Assembly (NCBI RefSeq): GCF_000384295.1
Contig: NZ_KB913037.1
Location: 2,650,549 to 2,714,548, forward strand
Length of the DNA stretch: 64,000 nt
Direction of reading: 5' to 3'
From: Amycolatopsis balhimycina FH 1894
GTDB taxonomy: Bacteria > Actinomycetota > Actinomycetes > Mycobacteriales > Pseudonocardiaceae
The notes under the pieces are model-generated. The model saw nothing but the letters and a program-made list of their open reading frames with translations, made no database searches and was not told where the DNA came from. Positions 8,003 to 16,451 of this stretch are shown one piece after another. Position numbers and translations under genes: made by a program. How positions within the stretch are numbered: the stretch's first letter is position 1; every line of letters starts with the position of its first letter.

Positions 8003-9184
8003 ATGCGCAAACTCGCCCTCGCCGGACTCGCCGCGATCACCGCCGCCGTGCTCACCACTGTCGGGGTGGCCTCCGCCGACCCGCCGGCGTCGTCCCTCGT
8101 CCAGGTTTCTTCGTTCGGCGCCAATCCCGGCGCGCTGGCCATGTACACCTACACGCCGTCCAGGCTCGAAACCGGCCGCCCGGTGGTCGTCGCGCTGCAC
8201 GGCTGCACGCAGGGCGCCGCGGACTACTACGCCCATTCCGGCTGGCCGGCGCTGGCAGACCGCTGGCGCTTCGAAGTGGTGTTCCCGCAGCAGCCGACCG
8301 CGAACAACTCGCTGAAGTGCTTCAACTGGTTCTCCACCGCCGACGACACCCGCGGCAACGGCGAAGCCGCGTCCGTCAAGTCCATGGTGGACAAGGCGAT
8401 CGCCGACCACGGCTCGGACTCCTCCCGGGTGTTCGTCACCGGTTTGTCGGCCGGCGGCGGGATGACCGCCGACCTGCTCGCCACGTACCCGGACGTCTTC
8501 ACCGCCGGCAGCATCAACGCCGGGCTGCCCGCGCAGTGCGCCACGAGCGTCACCGAAGCGACGAACTGCCAGCAGAACGACCAGCACCTGACCCCGGCGC
8601 AGTGGGCGTCGCGGGTGAAGGCGCAGTACCCCGGCTACAGCGGGCCGTGGCCGCGCGTCGCGATCTGGCAGGGCACCGGCGACTACACGGTCTACCCGGT
8701 CAACGGCACGGAGCTGCGTGACCAGTGGACCGCGGTGCACGGCGTCTCGCAGTCGCCGACGAGCACGCAGTCCCTGCCCGGCAGCACGACGGTGACGGAC
8801 TACGACGGCAAGGTCCGGTTGTATTCGATCGCCGGGATGGGCCACGGCACGGCGGTCGACCCGGGCACCGGCCCGGCGCAGTGCGGCAGCACCGGCGCGT
8901 ACTTCCTCGCCGGGATCTGCTCCAGCTACTACACCGGCGTGTTCTTCGGGCTGGACAAGGGATCTCCGGCCACAACGACGGCCGCCACCACTTCGGCTCA
9001 GGCGGGAACCTGCGTGAGTGCGAGCAACTACGCCCACACCCAAGCGGGCCGCGCACACCAGAGCAGTGGTCAGACGTATGCGAATGGTTCGAACCAGGCC
9101 ATGGGCCTGTGGAACACCTTCACGATCCACGCGTTGCGGGAGACGTCACCGGGTTACTGGGTGCTCGCCGACGGCCAGTGCTAG
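8003..9184 (+). CDS. extracellular PHB depolymerase-family esterase
   Basis: A 393-aa secreted esterase of the poly(3-hydroxybutyrate) depolymerase family. The signal peptide is residues 1-25. The oxyanion-hole segment VVALHGCTQGAADYY is followed by the lipase box GLSAGG (Ser149), an acid in GTGDYTVYP and a histidine in GMGHG. After a Thr-rich linker (PATTTAATTS) comes a roughly 57-residue C-terminal module, CVSASNYAHTQAGRAHQ...ADGQC. It looks like the small substrate-binding domain found on actinobacterial polymer hydrolases. The start is ATG 8003 after AAGGAA. Upstream in-frame codons precede the signal peptide and were rejected. It ends just before a perfect hairpin element. Confidence 0.85.
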   Translation: MRKLALAGLAAITAAVLTTVGVASADPPASSLVQVSSFGANPGALAMYTYTPSRLETGRPVVVALHGCTQGAADYYAHSGWPALADRWRFEVVFPQQPTANNSLKCFNWFSTADDTRGNGEAASVKSMVDKAIADHGSDSSRVFVTGLSAGGGMTADLLATYPDVFTAGSINAGLPAQCATSVTEATNCQQNDQHLTPAQWASRVKAQYPGYSGPWPRVAIWQGTGDYTVYPVNGTELRDQWTAVHGVSQSPTSTQSLPGSTTVTDYDGKVRLYSIAGMGHGTAVDPGTGPAQCGSTGAYFLAGICSSYYTGVFFGLDKGSPATTTAATTSAQAGTCVSASNYAHTQAGRAHQSSGQTYANGSNQAMGLWNTFTIHALRETSPGYWVLADGQC

Positions 9185-9203
9185 CAGCCCGACTGATCCC
9201 GAT

Positions 9204-9258
9204 GTTCGTGAAGGCCACCTTGAGGAACTTGAAGTTCCTCAAGGTGGCCTTCACGAAC
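9204..9258. repeat. 27-bp-arm palindromic element, copy A (identical to 40247 copy)
   Basis: Perfect 27-bp arms beginning GTTCGTGAAGGCCACC and meeting at a single G. It sits between two convergent genes (stops at 9184 and 9268), so it can act as a two-way terminator. A 56-bp core is identical to the element at 40247. Confidence 0.85.
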
Positions 9259-9267
9259 TTCCGGGGC

Positions 9268-11118
9268 TCAGGCGTCGCGAAGGCGGTGCAGGCGCAGGGC
9301 CAGCTGGATTTCCAAGGCCCGGTCCGGCGCCTGCCAGTCCTCCCCCAGCAGCGACGCCACGCGCTCCAGCCGTTGCACCACCGTGTTCACGTGGACGTGC
9401 AACACGTCCTTCGTGCGCGCCAGCTGGGATCCGTTCGCGAAGTACGCCCGCAACGTCGCCACCAGCTCGGTGCCGCGGCGCTCGTCGTAGTCGAGGACCG
9501 GGCCCAATGTCTGGCGGACGAACGCGTCCAGGTCCGCACGGTCGCCGAGCAGCTGGCCGAGGAAACCCAGGCCCGCCATCGCCGCGCCTTCGCCCGCGCG
9601 GCCCAGGGCCAGCAGGGCGCGGACGCAGCGGGCCGCTTCCGCGTGGGCGTCCGCGATCGCCGACGGGCCGCTCGCCGGGCCCGCCGCGCCCACGGTGACC
9701 GGGCGGCCGGTCACCGAGCCGAGGTCGGCGGCCACGCGGCGGGCCAGCTCGTCCGGGTCGCCGGTGCCGAGCAGCACGACTTCCTCCGCGTGCACGCCGA
9801 CCAGCGTCGCGTGCCGGGCGGCCGCGCTCGCCAGGCGCCGCCGTGAGCCGCCGTCCGCGTGCGCGACCAGGACCGCGTGTGGTGCGGACAGGTCGATTCC
9901 CAGCCTGCGGCCGCGCGCCAGCAACGCGCGGGGGTTGCGGTCCGGTGCGGTGAGCAGGTCGGTCAGCAGCTCGCCGCGGACCTCGTCCTCCGCGCGCACC
10001 ACCGACCGCCGCAGCATCAGCAGCAACGCCGTCACGACGCCGGCGCGTTCGAACAGCCGCCGGTCGGGGTCGGTGAGCCCCGGGCGGCCGGCCAGCACCA
10101 GGCTGCCGAGCAGCTCGGGACCGGCCTGCACCGCGCAGACCCAGTTGTCCTTTGTGGACACGGCGCGCCCGGTGGTGCGCGCCGCGGCGAGCGCGTCCGG
10201 GTCGAGTGCCACCGGGTCCGCCGAACTCGCCAGGAGCGTGCCGTCGGCGTCGTACACCGTGAGGTCTCCGTGCAGCACGCCGGCGACCGCGTCGGCGACG
10301 TCTGGGAGGTCGCCGCCGCGCAGCACGAGATCGGTGAGCCGGTCGTGCGCGTCCTCGGCGCGTTCCATCGTCGCGTTGGCGTCGTTGAGCTCGGCGACGG
10401 CGCGGCGCGTCTGGTCGAGGAGGTTCGCGCTGTCCAGGGCGATCGCCGCGTGGTCGGCGAGTGACGACAGCAGCGCGACCTCGTCCGCCGAGAACTCCCG
10501 CGTGGCGCGGTCGGACGCGAAGAGTACGCCGAGCACCTTCGGGCCGATGGCCAGCGGAACGCCGAGGATCGCGGTCAGGCCCTCGTCCTCGACGCCGGAG
10601 TCGATGTGCCGGGTGTGCTTGAACCGGTCGTCGTTGAAGTAGTCCGCGGTCGCGTACGGCCGCGCGGTCTGCGCGACCAGCCCGCCGAGGCCCTCGCCCA
10701 TGCCGAGCACGATCTGCTGGAACTCCGCCGACACCGAGCCGTCGCTGACGCGGATGTAGGTCTTGCCCTCGGCCTCGTTGTTGAGCGACAGGTACGAGAC
10801 GTCGACGCCGAGCAGCGCCCGCGCCCGCCGGACGATCGAACGCAGCACGGTGTCCGGGTCGGACAGCGCGGCGAGCTCGCTCGCGGTGTCGAACAGCGCG
10901 GCGAGCTGCGCCTCACGCCGCCGGTGCTCGGCCAGCGTCTCGCGGATCCGCAGCGCCTGCTCCCCCGCGCCGGCCAGCGCGGCGAGGCCGGCCGCGTCGA
11001 GGCCGCCTTCGGCGCGGGCCGCGACGACGACGTGCGCCAGCTGCTCGCTGCTCGCCCCCGAGGCGAGCAGGTCGAGCAGCCGGCGCAACGCGTCCGTGGG
11101 TGCGGTCACGGCCGTCAT
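9268..11118 (-). CDS. PucR/CdaR-type transcriptional regulator with GAF domain
   Basis: A 616-aa regulator. A GAF domain spans about residues 65-230 (ALFDTASELAALSDPDTVLR ... GVPLAIGPKVLGVLFASDR). A short helical linker follows, then a region resembling the CdaR GGDEF-like fold. The C-terminal PucR helix-turn-helix contains DVLHVHVNTVVQRLERVASL. Such proteins activate catabolic operons in response to a small molecule read by the GAF part. It is the third gene of the operon with the 3-hydroxybutyrate dehydrogenase and transporter; its ATG lies 1 bp beyond the transporter stop. It is the natural candidate regulator of the hydroxybutyrate locus. Confidence 0.85.
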   Translation of the reverse strand: MTAVTAPTDALRRLLDLLASGASSEQLAHVVVAARAEGGLDAAGLAALAGAGEQALRIRETLAEHRRREAQLAALFDTASELAALSDPDTVLRSIVRRARALLGVDVSYLSLNNEAEGKTYIRVSDGSVSAEFQQIVLGMGEGLGGLVAQTARPYATADYFNDDRFKHTRHIDSGVEDEGLTAILGVPLAIGPKVLGVLFASDRATREFSADEVALLSSLADHAAIALDSANLLDQTRRAVAELNDANATMERAEDAHDRLTDLVLRGGDLPDVADAVAGVLHGDLTVYDADGTLLASSADPVALDPDALAAARTTGRAVSTKDNWVCAVQAGPELLGSLVLAGRPGLTDPDRRLFERAGVVTALLLMLRRSVVRAEDEVRGELLTDLLTAPDRNPRALLARGRRLGIDLSAPHAVLVAHADGGSRRRLASAAARHATLVGVHAEEVVLLGTGDPDELARRVAADLGSVTGRPVTVGAAGPASGPSAIADAHAEAARCVRALLALGRAGEGAAMAGLGFLGQLLGDRADLDAFVRQTLGPVLDYDERRGTELVATLRAYFANGSQLARTKDVLHVHVNTVVQRLERVASLLGEDWQAPDRALEIQLALRLHRLRDA

Positions 11119-11119
11119 G

Positions 11120-12457
11120 CTAGGGCGAAACGGCCGCCGTCTCCGCCTCGACGTCCTCGTCGTCCTGGTCGCGCAGCGAGGTGCCGCGGGTTTCGCGGGC
11201 GGCGAGCAGCGCGATCACCGTGATCAGGCACATCGCGGCGACGTACAGCGACACCGGCACGGTGCTGCCCCAGGCCGAGAACAGCGCCACCGCGATCAGT
11301 GGCGCGACGGCCCCGGCCGCGATCGACGACAGCTGGCCGCCGACCGAGAGCCCGGTGTAGCGGACGCGGGTCGGGAACTGCTCGGCGAAGAACGCGGCCT
11401 GCGGCCCGTACATCGCGCCGTGCAGCACCAGCCCGACGGTCGTGGCCAGCACGATCACCGCCGTCGACTTCGTGTCGAGAAGAGCGAAGAACGCGAAGCC
11501 CCAGAAGGCCATCCCGATCGCGCCGAACAGGTAGACCGGACGGCGGCCGACGCGGTCGGACAACGCGCCCCACACCGGGATCGTCACGAAGTGGATCGCC
11601 GAGCCGATGAGCACCGCGGTCAGGCCGACGCCCTTCGGCAGGTGCAGCCCGGTCGTGACGTACACCAGGATGAACGCGGTGATCACGTAGTACGAGACGT
11701 TCTCGGCCATCCGCGCGCCGATCGTGATCAGCACCTGACGCCGGCTGTTGCGGAAGACGTCGACGACCGGCACGTGCTTTTCGACGCGCGCCTCGGCCTG
11801 GCGCTGCGCGGCCAGGAACACCGGCGACTCCGCGACGGCCAGCCGGATCCACAGCCCGATCAGCAGCAGCACGCCCGAGAGCAGGAACGGCACGCGCCAG
11901 CCCCAGGCCATGAACGTCGCGTCGGACTGCGTCGCGGACAGGATCGCCAGGACGGCGGTGGCCAGGAGGTTCCCGCCGGGCGCGCCGCACTGCGGCCAGC
12001 TCGCCCAGAAGCCGCGGCGGCGGTCGTCGCCGTGTTCGGAGACGATCAGGACAGCGCCACCCCATTCACCACCGAGCGCGAAGCCCTGCACGAGCCGAAG
12101 CAGCGTGAGCAGCAGCGGGGCCAGGACGCCCGCGGTGGCGTACGTCGGCAGCACGCCCATCAGGCAGGTCGAGCCGCCCATCAGGACGAGGCTGACGACC
12201 AGCAGCTTCTTGCGGCCGAGCCGGTCGCCGAAGTGGCCGAAGACCAGGCCGCCGACCGGGCGGGCGAGGAATCCGACGGCGTAGGTCAGGAACGCCAGCA
12301 GTGTGCCGGTGAGCGGGTTCGCCGTCGGGAAGAACAGCTTGTTGAAGACGAGGGCGGCGGCCGAGGTGTAGAGGAAGAAGTCGTACCACTCGATGGTGGT
12401 GCCGATCAGGCTCGCGCCGACGATCTTGGCGATCGCCGACCGCTGGGGTTGGCTCAC
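11120..12457 (-). CDS. MHS-family metabolite:H+ symporter (predicted 3-hydroxybutyrate uptake)
   Basis: A 445-aa MFS transporter of the metabolite:H+ symporter type (KgtP/ShiA/ProP relatives). The first helix carries GTTIEWYDFFLYTSAAALVF, and the loop after helix 2 has GGLVFGHFGDRLGRKK; both are typical of MHS proteins that import organic acids. The start is the GTG at 12457 behind GGAAG; the longer open frame upstream is not membrane-like. It lies between a 3-hydroxybutyrate dehydrogenase (12490, same strand) and the PucR regulator. I infer 3-hydroxybutyrate or a similar hydroxy acid as substrate. Confidence 0.85.
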   Translation of the reverse strand: MSQPQRSAIAKIVGASLIGTTIEWYDFFLYTSAAALVFNKLFFPTANPLTGTLLAFLTYAVGFLARPVGGLVFGHFGDRLGRKKLLVVSLVLMGGSTCLMGVLPTYATAGVLAPLLLTLLRLVQGFALGGEWGGAVLIVSEHGDDRRRGFWASWPQCGAPGGNLLATAVLAILSATQSDATFMAWGWRVPFLLSGVLLLIGLWIRLAVAESPVFLAAQRQAEARVEKHVPVVDVFRNSRRQVLITIGARMAENVSYYVITAFILVYVTTGLHLPKGVGLTAVLIGSAIHFVTIPVWGALSDRVGRRPVYLFGAIGMAFWGFAFFALLDTKSTAVIVLATTVGLVLHGAMYGPQAAFFAEQFPTRVRYTGLSVGGQLSSIAAGAVAPLIAVALFSAWGSTVPVSLYVAAMCLITVIALLAARETRGTSLRDQDDEDVEAETAAVSP

Positions 12458-12489
12458 TGCGGGCTCCACTTCCTTGTGGGGTACGGGAT

Positions 12490-13239
12490 TTAGGCGGCGG
12501 TCCAGCCGCCGTCGAGCGGGATGGACGCCCCGGTGATGTGACTGGCGTGCGGCGAGCACAGCCACACCACGAGGGAAGCGACGTCCCCGGGTTCGATGAG
12601 CTTCTTGATCGCGGCCCGCTTGAGGAGGACCTCGGCGACGACGTCCTCACGCGGGATGTCGTGCTCGGCGGCCTGCGCGTCGATCTGGCCGTCGACCAGC
12701 GGGGTGCGGACGTAACCGGGGTTCACGCAGTTGCTGGTGACGCCGTGTTCGGCCCCTTCGAGCGCGGCGACCTTCGAGAGGCCTTCGAGGCCGTGCTTCG
12801 CGGCGACGTACGCGGCCTTGTAGGGGGAGGCGCGCAGCCCGTGGACGCTCGACATGTTGACGATCCGGCCCCAGCCCCGCGCGTACATCGACGGCAGCGT
12901 GTGCCGGATGAGCAGGAAGGGAGCGGTGACCATCAGCGCCTGGATCCGGGCGAAGACGTCCGGCGGGAAGTCCTCGATCGGCGCGACGTGCTGGATCCCG
13001 GCGTTGTTGACGAGGATGTCGACTTCGGCGGGCAGCCGGTCGATGGCGGTCGAGTCGGTGAGGTCGGCGGCGTGCGCCCACCCCCCGGCCTCGGTGGCGG
13101 CGGCCTCGGCCCGGCCGGAGTCCAAGTCGACGACGTGCACCTTGGCCCCGGCCGCGGCGAGGGCGCGGACGCAGGCGAGGCCGATGCCGCTCGCACCGCC
13201 GGTGACGAGGGCCGTGCGCCCGTCCAAATCGCTGGTCAT
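12490..13239 (-). CDS. bdhA: D-3-hydroxybutyrate dehydrogenase
   Basis: A 249-aa short-chain dehydrogenase that oxidises D-3-hydroxybutyrate to acetoacetate with NAD+. It shows the glycine motif TGGASGIG (13-20), NNAGIQHVAPIEDFP, the catalytic Ser131, Tyr144 and Lys148 (YVAAK), and VNPGYVRTPLV. The segment GIQHV...SSVHGLRASPYKAAYVAAKHG is the signature of the hydroxybutyrate-dehydrogenase subgroup rather than general SDRs. It is the first gene of an operon with the MHS transporter and the PucR regulator. With the nearby depolymerase it completes a route from extracellular polyester to acetoacetate. Confidence 0.88.
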   Translation of the reverse strand: MTSDLDGRTALVTGGASGIGLACVRALAAAGAKVHVVDLDSGRAEAAATEAGGWAHAADLTDSTAIDRLPAEVDILVNNAGIQHVAPIEDFPPDVFARIQALMVTAPFLLIRHTLPSMYARGWGRIVNMSSVHGLRASPYKAAYVAAKHGLEGLSKVAALEGAEHGVTSNCVNPGYVRTPLVDGQIDAQAAEHDIPREDVVAEVLLKRAAIKKLIEPGDVASLVVWLCSPHASHITGASIPLDGGWTAA

Positions 13240-13288
13240 GGACGGGAACGGTAAGCGTGACCCCGGTCGCTAGCTATGTGTGCGGGAG

Positions 13289-13477
13289 CTACACCTCAGG
13301 AAGATCCGGTGGTGCCGGACGACACAATGCGGAGAGTAAGGCATCCCACGATCGGGTGGAAATTTCGAGGGTGCCGCCGGATCGGTCCTTGGTGTCGCGG
13401 ATTTTTGCCGCAGGTCCGAGCGCAACTTCGACACAGTTCTCACGCTCTGAATAGCGGGAAGTCCGCCACTCACCCAT
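13289..13477 (-). CDS. DUF397 protein
   Basis: A 62-aa protein with the DUF397 pattern: WRTSRYSERENCVEVAL, then IRDTKDRSGG, then ISTRSWDALL. These small actinobacterial proteins are nearly always paired with a DUF5753 XRE regulator, as here: its ATG overlaps the regulator's stop by 8 bp, implying translational coupling. It probably forms a regulatory pair with that protein (in other systems it resembles an antagonist). The molecular role is not settled. Confidence 0.85.
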   Translation of the reverse strand: MGEWRTSRYSERENCVEVALGPAAKIRDTKDRSGGTLEISTRSWDALLSALCRPAPPDLPEV

Positions 13478-14324
13478 CCGAGCCTCCGAGTTCGGCGATC
13501 ACCTCCCCGATGAACCGGGCACTCTCGCGCTCGTCCATCGCCGATGCCGCCATGGTTTTCGCTGCCGCGCGGTAGCTGGCCACCTGATCCTCATCGTAGA
13601 GGTAGGCGCTCGCGTGATGGAGTTCGACGAAGACGATCGACGGTAAGGCGTAGTAGTCGAGCAAGGCGAAGTTGTGGAACGGTCCCTCTGACGGTTTGAA
13701 CTGCACCGGCATCACCTGGAGCCTGATGTTCCCGCGCACGGCAGCTTTGAGCAGGTGCTGGAGTTGCTCGGTCATCACCTGCGCGCTACCGACCTCCGCA
13801 CGCACGGCGATCTCCCCCACCAGCACGTGATAGTCGAGCGGGTCGTAGCCCGTAAGCACCTGGCGCCGCGCCAGCCGCGATTGCACCACTTGCTCGATCC
13901 GCTCCGGCGGGGAACCGCGACCGGCCAGCAACGCCCGCACGTAGTCCGGGGTCTGGAGAAGTCCCGGGATCACCGTCGGTTCCCAGTCGAAGATCGCGGT
14001 CGCCGCTCGCTCATGCTCGGCATAGTTGGAAACACTCGGCGCAACGCCGGGCACCATCTTCTCGAGCCAGCTCGGCTCGTGGGCCGAGCGGGCCAGCTCC
14101 AGCAGCCTCTTCCGCTCCGCCGGCTCCACGACGAGCACCCCCATCAGCAAAGCCACCTGCTCCACCTTGGGAATCCGCTTCCCGTACTCCCAGTTGGACA
14201 GTTCCTGCGCGTGCACCCCGATCAACCGGGCCAGCTGCCGCACGCCGAAGTCCCGGGCTTCCCGGCATCTGCGCAGCCCGAAGCCGAGCGCTCTCGCCCG
14301 TGGTGTCGCGAAGGGTGTCGCCAT
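13470..14324 (-). CDS. XRE-type regulator with DUF5753 C-terminal domain
   Basis: A 284-aa DNA-binding protein. An N-terminal helix-turn-helix (about residues 12-70: GFGLRRCREARDFGVRQLA, IGVHAQELSNWEYGKRIP) is followed by the DUF5753 domain. That domain has the hallmark IPGLLQTPDYVRALL and the RLARRQVL and HVLVGEIAVRAEVGS segments. This class pairs with DUF397 proteins in development and secondary-metabolism control in actinomycetes. The target is unknown. It overlaps the DUF397 gene downstream and is divergent from the hypothetical gene at 14411. Confidence 0.88.
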   Translation of the reverse strand: MATPFATPRARALGFGLRRCREARDFGVRQLARLIGVHAQELSNWEYGKRIPKVEQVALLMGVLVVEPAERKRLLELARSAHEPSWLEKMVPGVAPSVSNYAEHERAATAIFDWEPTVIPGLLQTPDYVRALLAGRGSPPERIEQVVQSRLARRQVLTGYDPLDYHVLVGEIAVRAEVGSAQVMTEQLQHLLKAAVRGNIRLQVMPVQFKPSEGPFHNFALLDYYALPSIVFVELHHASAYLYDEDQVASYRAAAKTMAASAMDERESARFIGEVIAELGGSDG

Positions 14325-14410
14325 GAGCGCATTCTGTCACCGGGGTCCGACATTTCCGCCCTCCGCACGTCGGCTGGTGTCGCGAATTCGCGTCGGATTT
14401 CCTACCGCTC

Positions 14411-14851
14411 ATGGACCCGGACCACGCACTCCTGACCCGTCTCCGCGACCTCGCCGGAACGCTGCCCGGCGACCTCGCCTGGCTCACCGGCCCACCCCTG
14501 CGCGCGGACGGCCTGCGCGACCTCGGCGAGCGCCTCTGCTGCCTCGGCGGTGACCTGATCACCCGCGCGGGCGTCCTCGACGAGATCGCCGCCGCCCGCC
14601 TGCCCTCCCACGGCTGGATCCCCGAATGCGGCCCCGATCCGCGCCGGCGGCTCGCCCACTACGTCGGCCGCGGCGAGGTCCGGCTCGGCCTGATCTACTT
14701 CGCGAGCTGCGGCGCGGGCTGCTTCCCCTTCTACGCCACCGACGCGGCCGGGAAGACCGAGCGGCACGAGCGGTGCGAGAAGTGCGTCAAGGAGGCGTAC
14801 CGCCTCATGAGCGTTCCGCCAGCACCGCGAGATAGTGCACGTTCGTCATGA
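14411..14851 (+). CDS. hypothetical protein with Cys pairs
   Basis: A 146-aa predicted soluble protein, not recognised. The N-terminal part is helical (RLRDLAGTLPGDLAWL, ADGLRDLGERLCCLGGDL). The C-terminal part carries YFASCGAGCFPFYATDAAG and ERHERCEKCVKEAYRL, that is CxxxC and CxxC, which could bind a metal. There is no clear ribosome site before ATG 14411. Its last 47 bp overlap the convergent VOC gene, so the 3' end may not be as drawn. Codon use is normal for the window, which favours a real gene. Confidence 0.45.
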   Translation: MDPDHALLTRLRDLAGTLPGDLAWLTGPPLRADGLRDLGERLCCLGGDLITRAGVLDEIAAARLPSHGWIPECGPDPRRRLAHYVGRGEVRLGLIYFASCGAGCFPFYATDAAGKTERHERCEKCVKEAYRLMSVPPAPRDSARSS

Positions 14852-15197
14852 TCCCGAGGACGTTGCCGAACGGGTCGACGACGGACGCCGTCACGAACCC
14901 CTCCCCGCGTACGGTGATCGGCTCGAACTCCTTCGCGCCCAGCTCCAGCAGGCGCGCGAGGGTCGCTTCGAGGTCGTCGACGTGCCAGCTGACGATCTGG
15001 CCACCCGGCTCGGCCTGCGTGCTGGGCGCGTACTTGCGGTCGGCGACGCCGAGTTCGTGCTGGTAGTCGCCGATCCGGAACTCGAAGTACCCCGGGACGG
15101 TGAAGTACGGCTCCATCCCCAGGAACTCCGTGTACCAGGCCTTCGCGGCTTCGTGGTCCTCGGCGTAGTACGTCACGGTGGTCATTCCTCGCAGCAT
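14805..15197 (-). CDS. VOC-family (glyoxalase/bleomycin-resistance-like) protein
   Basis: A 130-aa one-unit vicinal-oxygen-chelate protein: VTYYAEDHEAAKAWYTEFLG, FEFRIGDYQHELGVAD, SWHVDDLEATLARLLELGA, and the closing SVVDPFGNVLGIM. These bind a metal and small ligands; substrate unknown. The start ATG 15197 follows AGAGGAA; a longer frame to 15251 would include the operator side and was rejected. It is divergent from the WYL regulator at 15284 with a perfect palindrome between them, so it is the likely target of that regulator. Confidence 0.8.
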   Translation of the reverse strand: MLRGMTTVTYYAEDHEAAKAWYTEFLGMEPYFTVPGYFEFRIGDYQHELGVADRKYAPSTQAEPGGQIVSWHVDDLEATLARLLELGAKEFEPITVRGEGFVTASVVDPFGNVLGIMTNVHYLAVLAERS

Positions 15198-15240
15198 GTC
15201 TTGTTCCTCTCCAAGCGGTGTGGAGCCATCATGCCGAGCG

Positions 15241-15265
15241 AAAGTGCTCACCGAGTGAGCACTTT
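15241..15265. promoter_or_regulatory. operator of the WYL-domain regulator
   Basis: Perfect inverted repeat AAAGTGCTCA / TGAGCACTTT with a 5-bp spacer, lying between the divergent VOC and WYL genes and 18 bp before the regulator ATG. The position suits autorepression plus control of the VOC gene. Confidence 0.8.
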
Positions 15266-15283
15266 GTTTGCGAGACTTCTCCC

Positions 15284-16222
15284 ATGCGCGCCGACCGCCT
15301 CGTGGCCACCCTCCTGCTGATGCAGTCCCGCGGCCGCGTCACCGCCGGGGAACTCGCCCGGGAGCTGGAGATCTCCGTCGCGACGGCCCGCCGTGACCTC
15401 GAAGCGCTCTCGGCCGCCGGGGTGCCCGTCTACCCGCAGCCGGGCCGCGGCGGCGGCTGGCAGCTCGTCGGCGGGGCGCGCACAGACCTCTCCGGCCTGA
15501 GCGCGCGCGAAGCGCAGGCACTGTTCCTCCTGGGCGGACCGGCCGCGGCCACCACACCGGAGGTCAAATCCGCGCTGCGGAAGCTGATGGGCGCGCTGCC
15601 CGGCACGTTCCGGGCCGATGCCGAGGCCGCCGCGGCGGCGGTCGTCGTCGACCAGGCGGGCTGGGGCGAGCGTCCGAAGGACCGGCCGCCGATGGTCGAG
15701 CTGCTGCGCGACGCCGTCATCGCCCGCCGGAAGGTCCACCTGACCTACGGCGGCCGCGAGCGATCGGAGCGGCTCGTCGACCCGTGGGGCCTGGTCGACA
15801 AGGACGACGTCTGGTACCTGGTCGCCGGGACCGGGAAGGGCCGCCGGACCTTCCGGGTCGACCGGATCGTCGCGGCCGTCCCGACCGAAGAGGCCGCGGA
15901 CCGGCCATCGGACCTGGAACTGGCCCGGGTGTGGGAGGAAGTCGTCGAGGAGGTCGAGAAGCGGCGCTCGCTGCTCAGCGCGGACGTGGTGCTCGACCGA
16001 CGGTACTTCGGGGTGCTGCGGGACCGGTTCGGGCGGCACTGCGAACTCGTCGCCGAACTGCCCGGCGATCGGGTCCGGGCGAGGGTCGCGGCGCCCGCGC
16101 CGATCATGATCGCGCAGGAGCTGGCGGGCTGGGGTGCGCTGGTCGACGTGGAAGGTCCGATGTCCGTCCGGGCCGAGCTGGCGCGGCTGGGTGCGGAACT
16201 GGTGGCTCGCTATGCTGGGTGA
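15284..16222 (+). CDS. WYL-domain transcriptional regulator
   Basis: A 312-aa regulator with an N-terminal winged helix (residues 1-55: LVATLLLMQSRGRVTAGELA, ELEISVATARRDLEALSAAG). A WYL domain follows (about 140-215: RRKVHLTYGGRERSERLVDP, VDKDDVWYLVAGTGKG, TFRVDRI) and then a WCX C-terminal extension. WYL domains sense a small molecule or nucleic acid and switch DNA binding. I chose ATG 15284; an upstream in-frame start would run through the operator. It is divergent from the VOC gene, with a palindromic operator between them. Confidence 0.85.
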   Translation: MRADRLVATLLLMQSRGRVTAGELARELEISVATARRDLEALSAAGVPVYPQPGRGGGWQLVGGARTDLSGLSAREAQALFLLGGPAAATTPEVKSALRKLMGALPGTFRADAEAAAAAVVVDQAGWGERPKDRPPMVELLRDAVIARRKVHLTYGGRERSERLVDPWGLVDKDDVWYLVAGTGKGRRTFRVDRIVAAVPTEEAADRPSDLELARVWEEVVEEVEKRRSLLSADVVLDRRYFGVLRDRFGRHCELVAELPGDRVRARVAAPAPIMIAQELAGWGALVDVEGPMSVRAELARLGAELVARYAG

Positions 16223-16451
16223 ACGCCGTTAATCGATCTACAATGGACATCCGGAGCGCCCACTACTGGTGTCCGTTACCCGCCGGTATCTGGCCGTTCG
16301 GAGTATCCGGGATCACCCATTTGCTGCTAATGTGACGTCTCCGTGACCTGAACGTGCGTTCGGTGACACTGAGACAACCGGAGCTCCGCTCCGGGCCGGG
16401 GGCTCCGCCACCCGGACCCCTGAAGGCTTGGCGGCGGCGAGGGACTGACAG
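16223..16451 (+). other. 229-bp intergenic region with a GC-hairpin repeat
   Basis: No gene is seen. The right part (about 16379-16425) holds two hairpins, GGAGCTCCGCTCC and a second around GGGGGCTCCGCCACCCG. The second 17-base core also occurs at 19755. The leader of the following fusion gene therefore starts with stable RNA structure. Confidence 0.5.

Noticed and set aside
9204..9258. Short peptide genes read through the palindromic elements
   Set aside because: Frames such as FVKATLRN and VNGTLRD are open because the elements have an even codon-like pattern; no start or ribosome site, and both strands are equally open.
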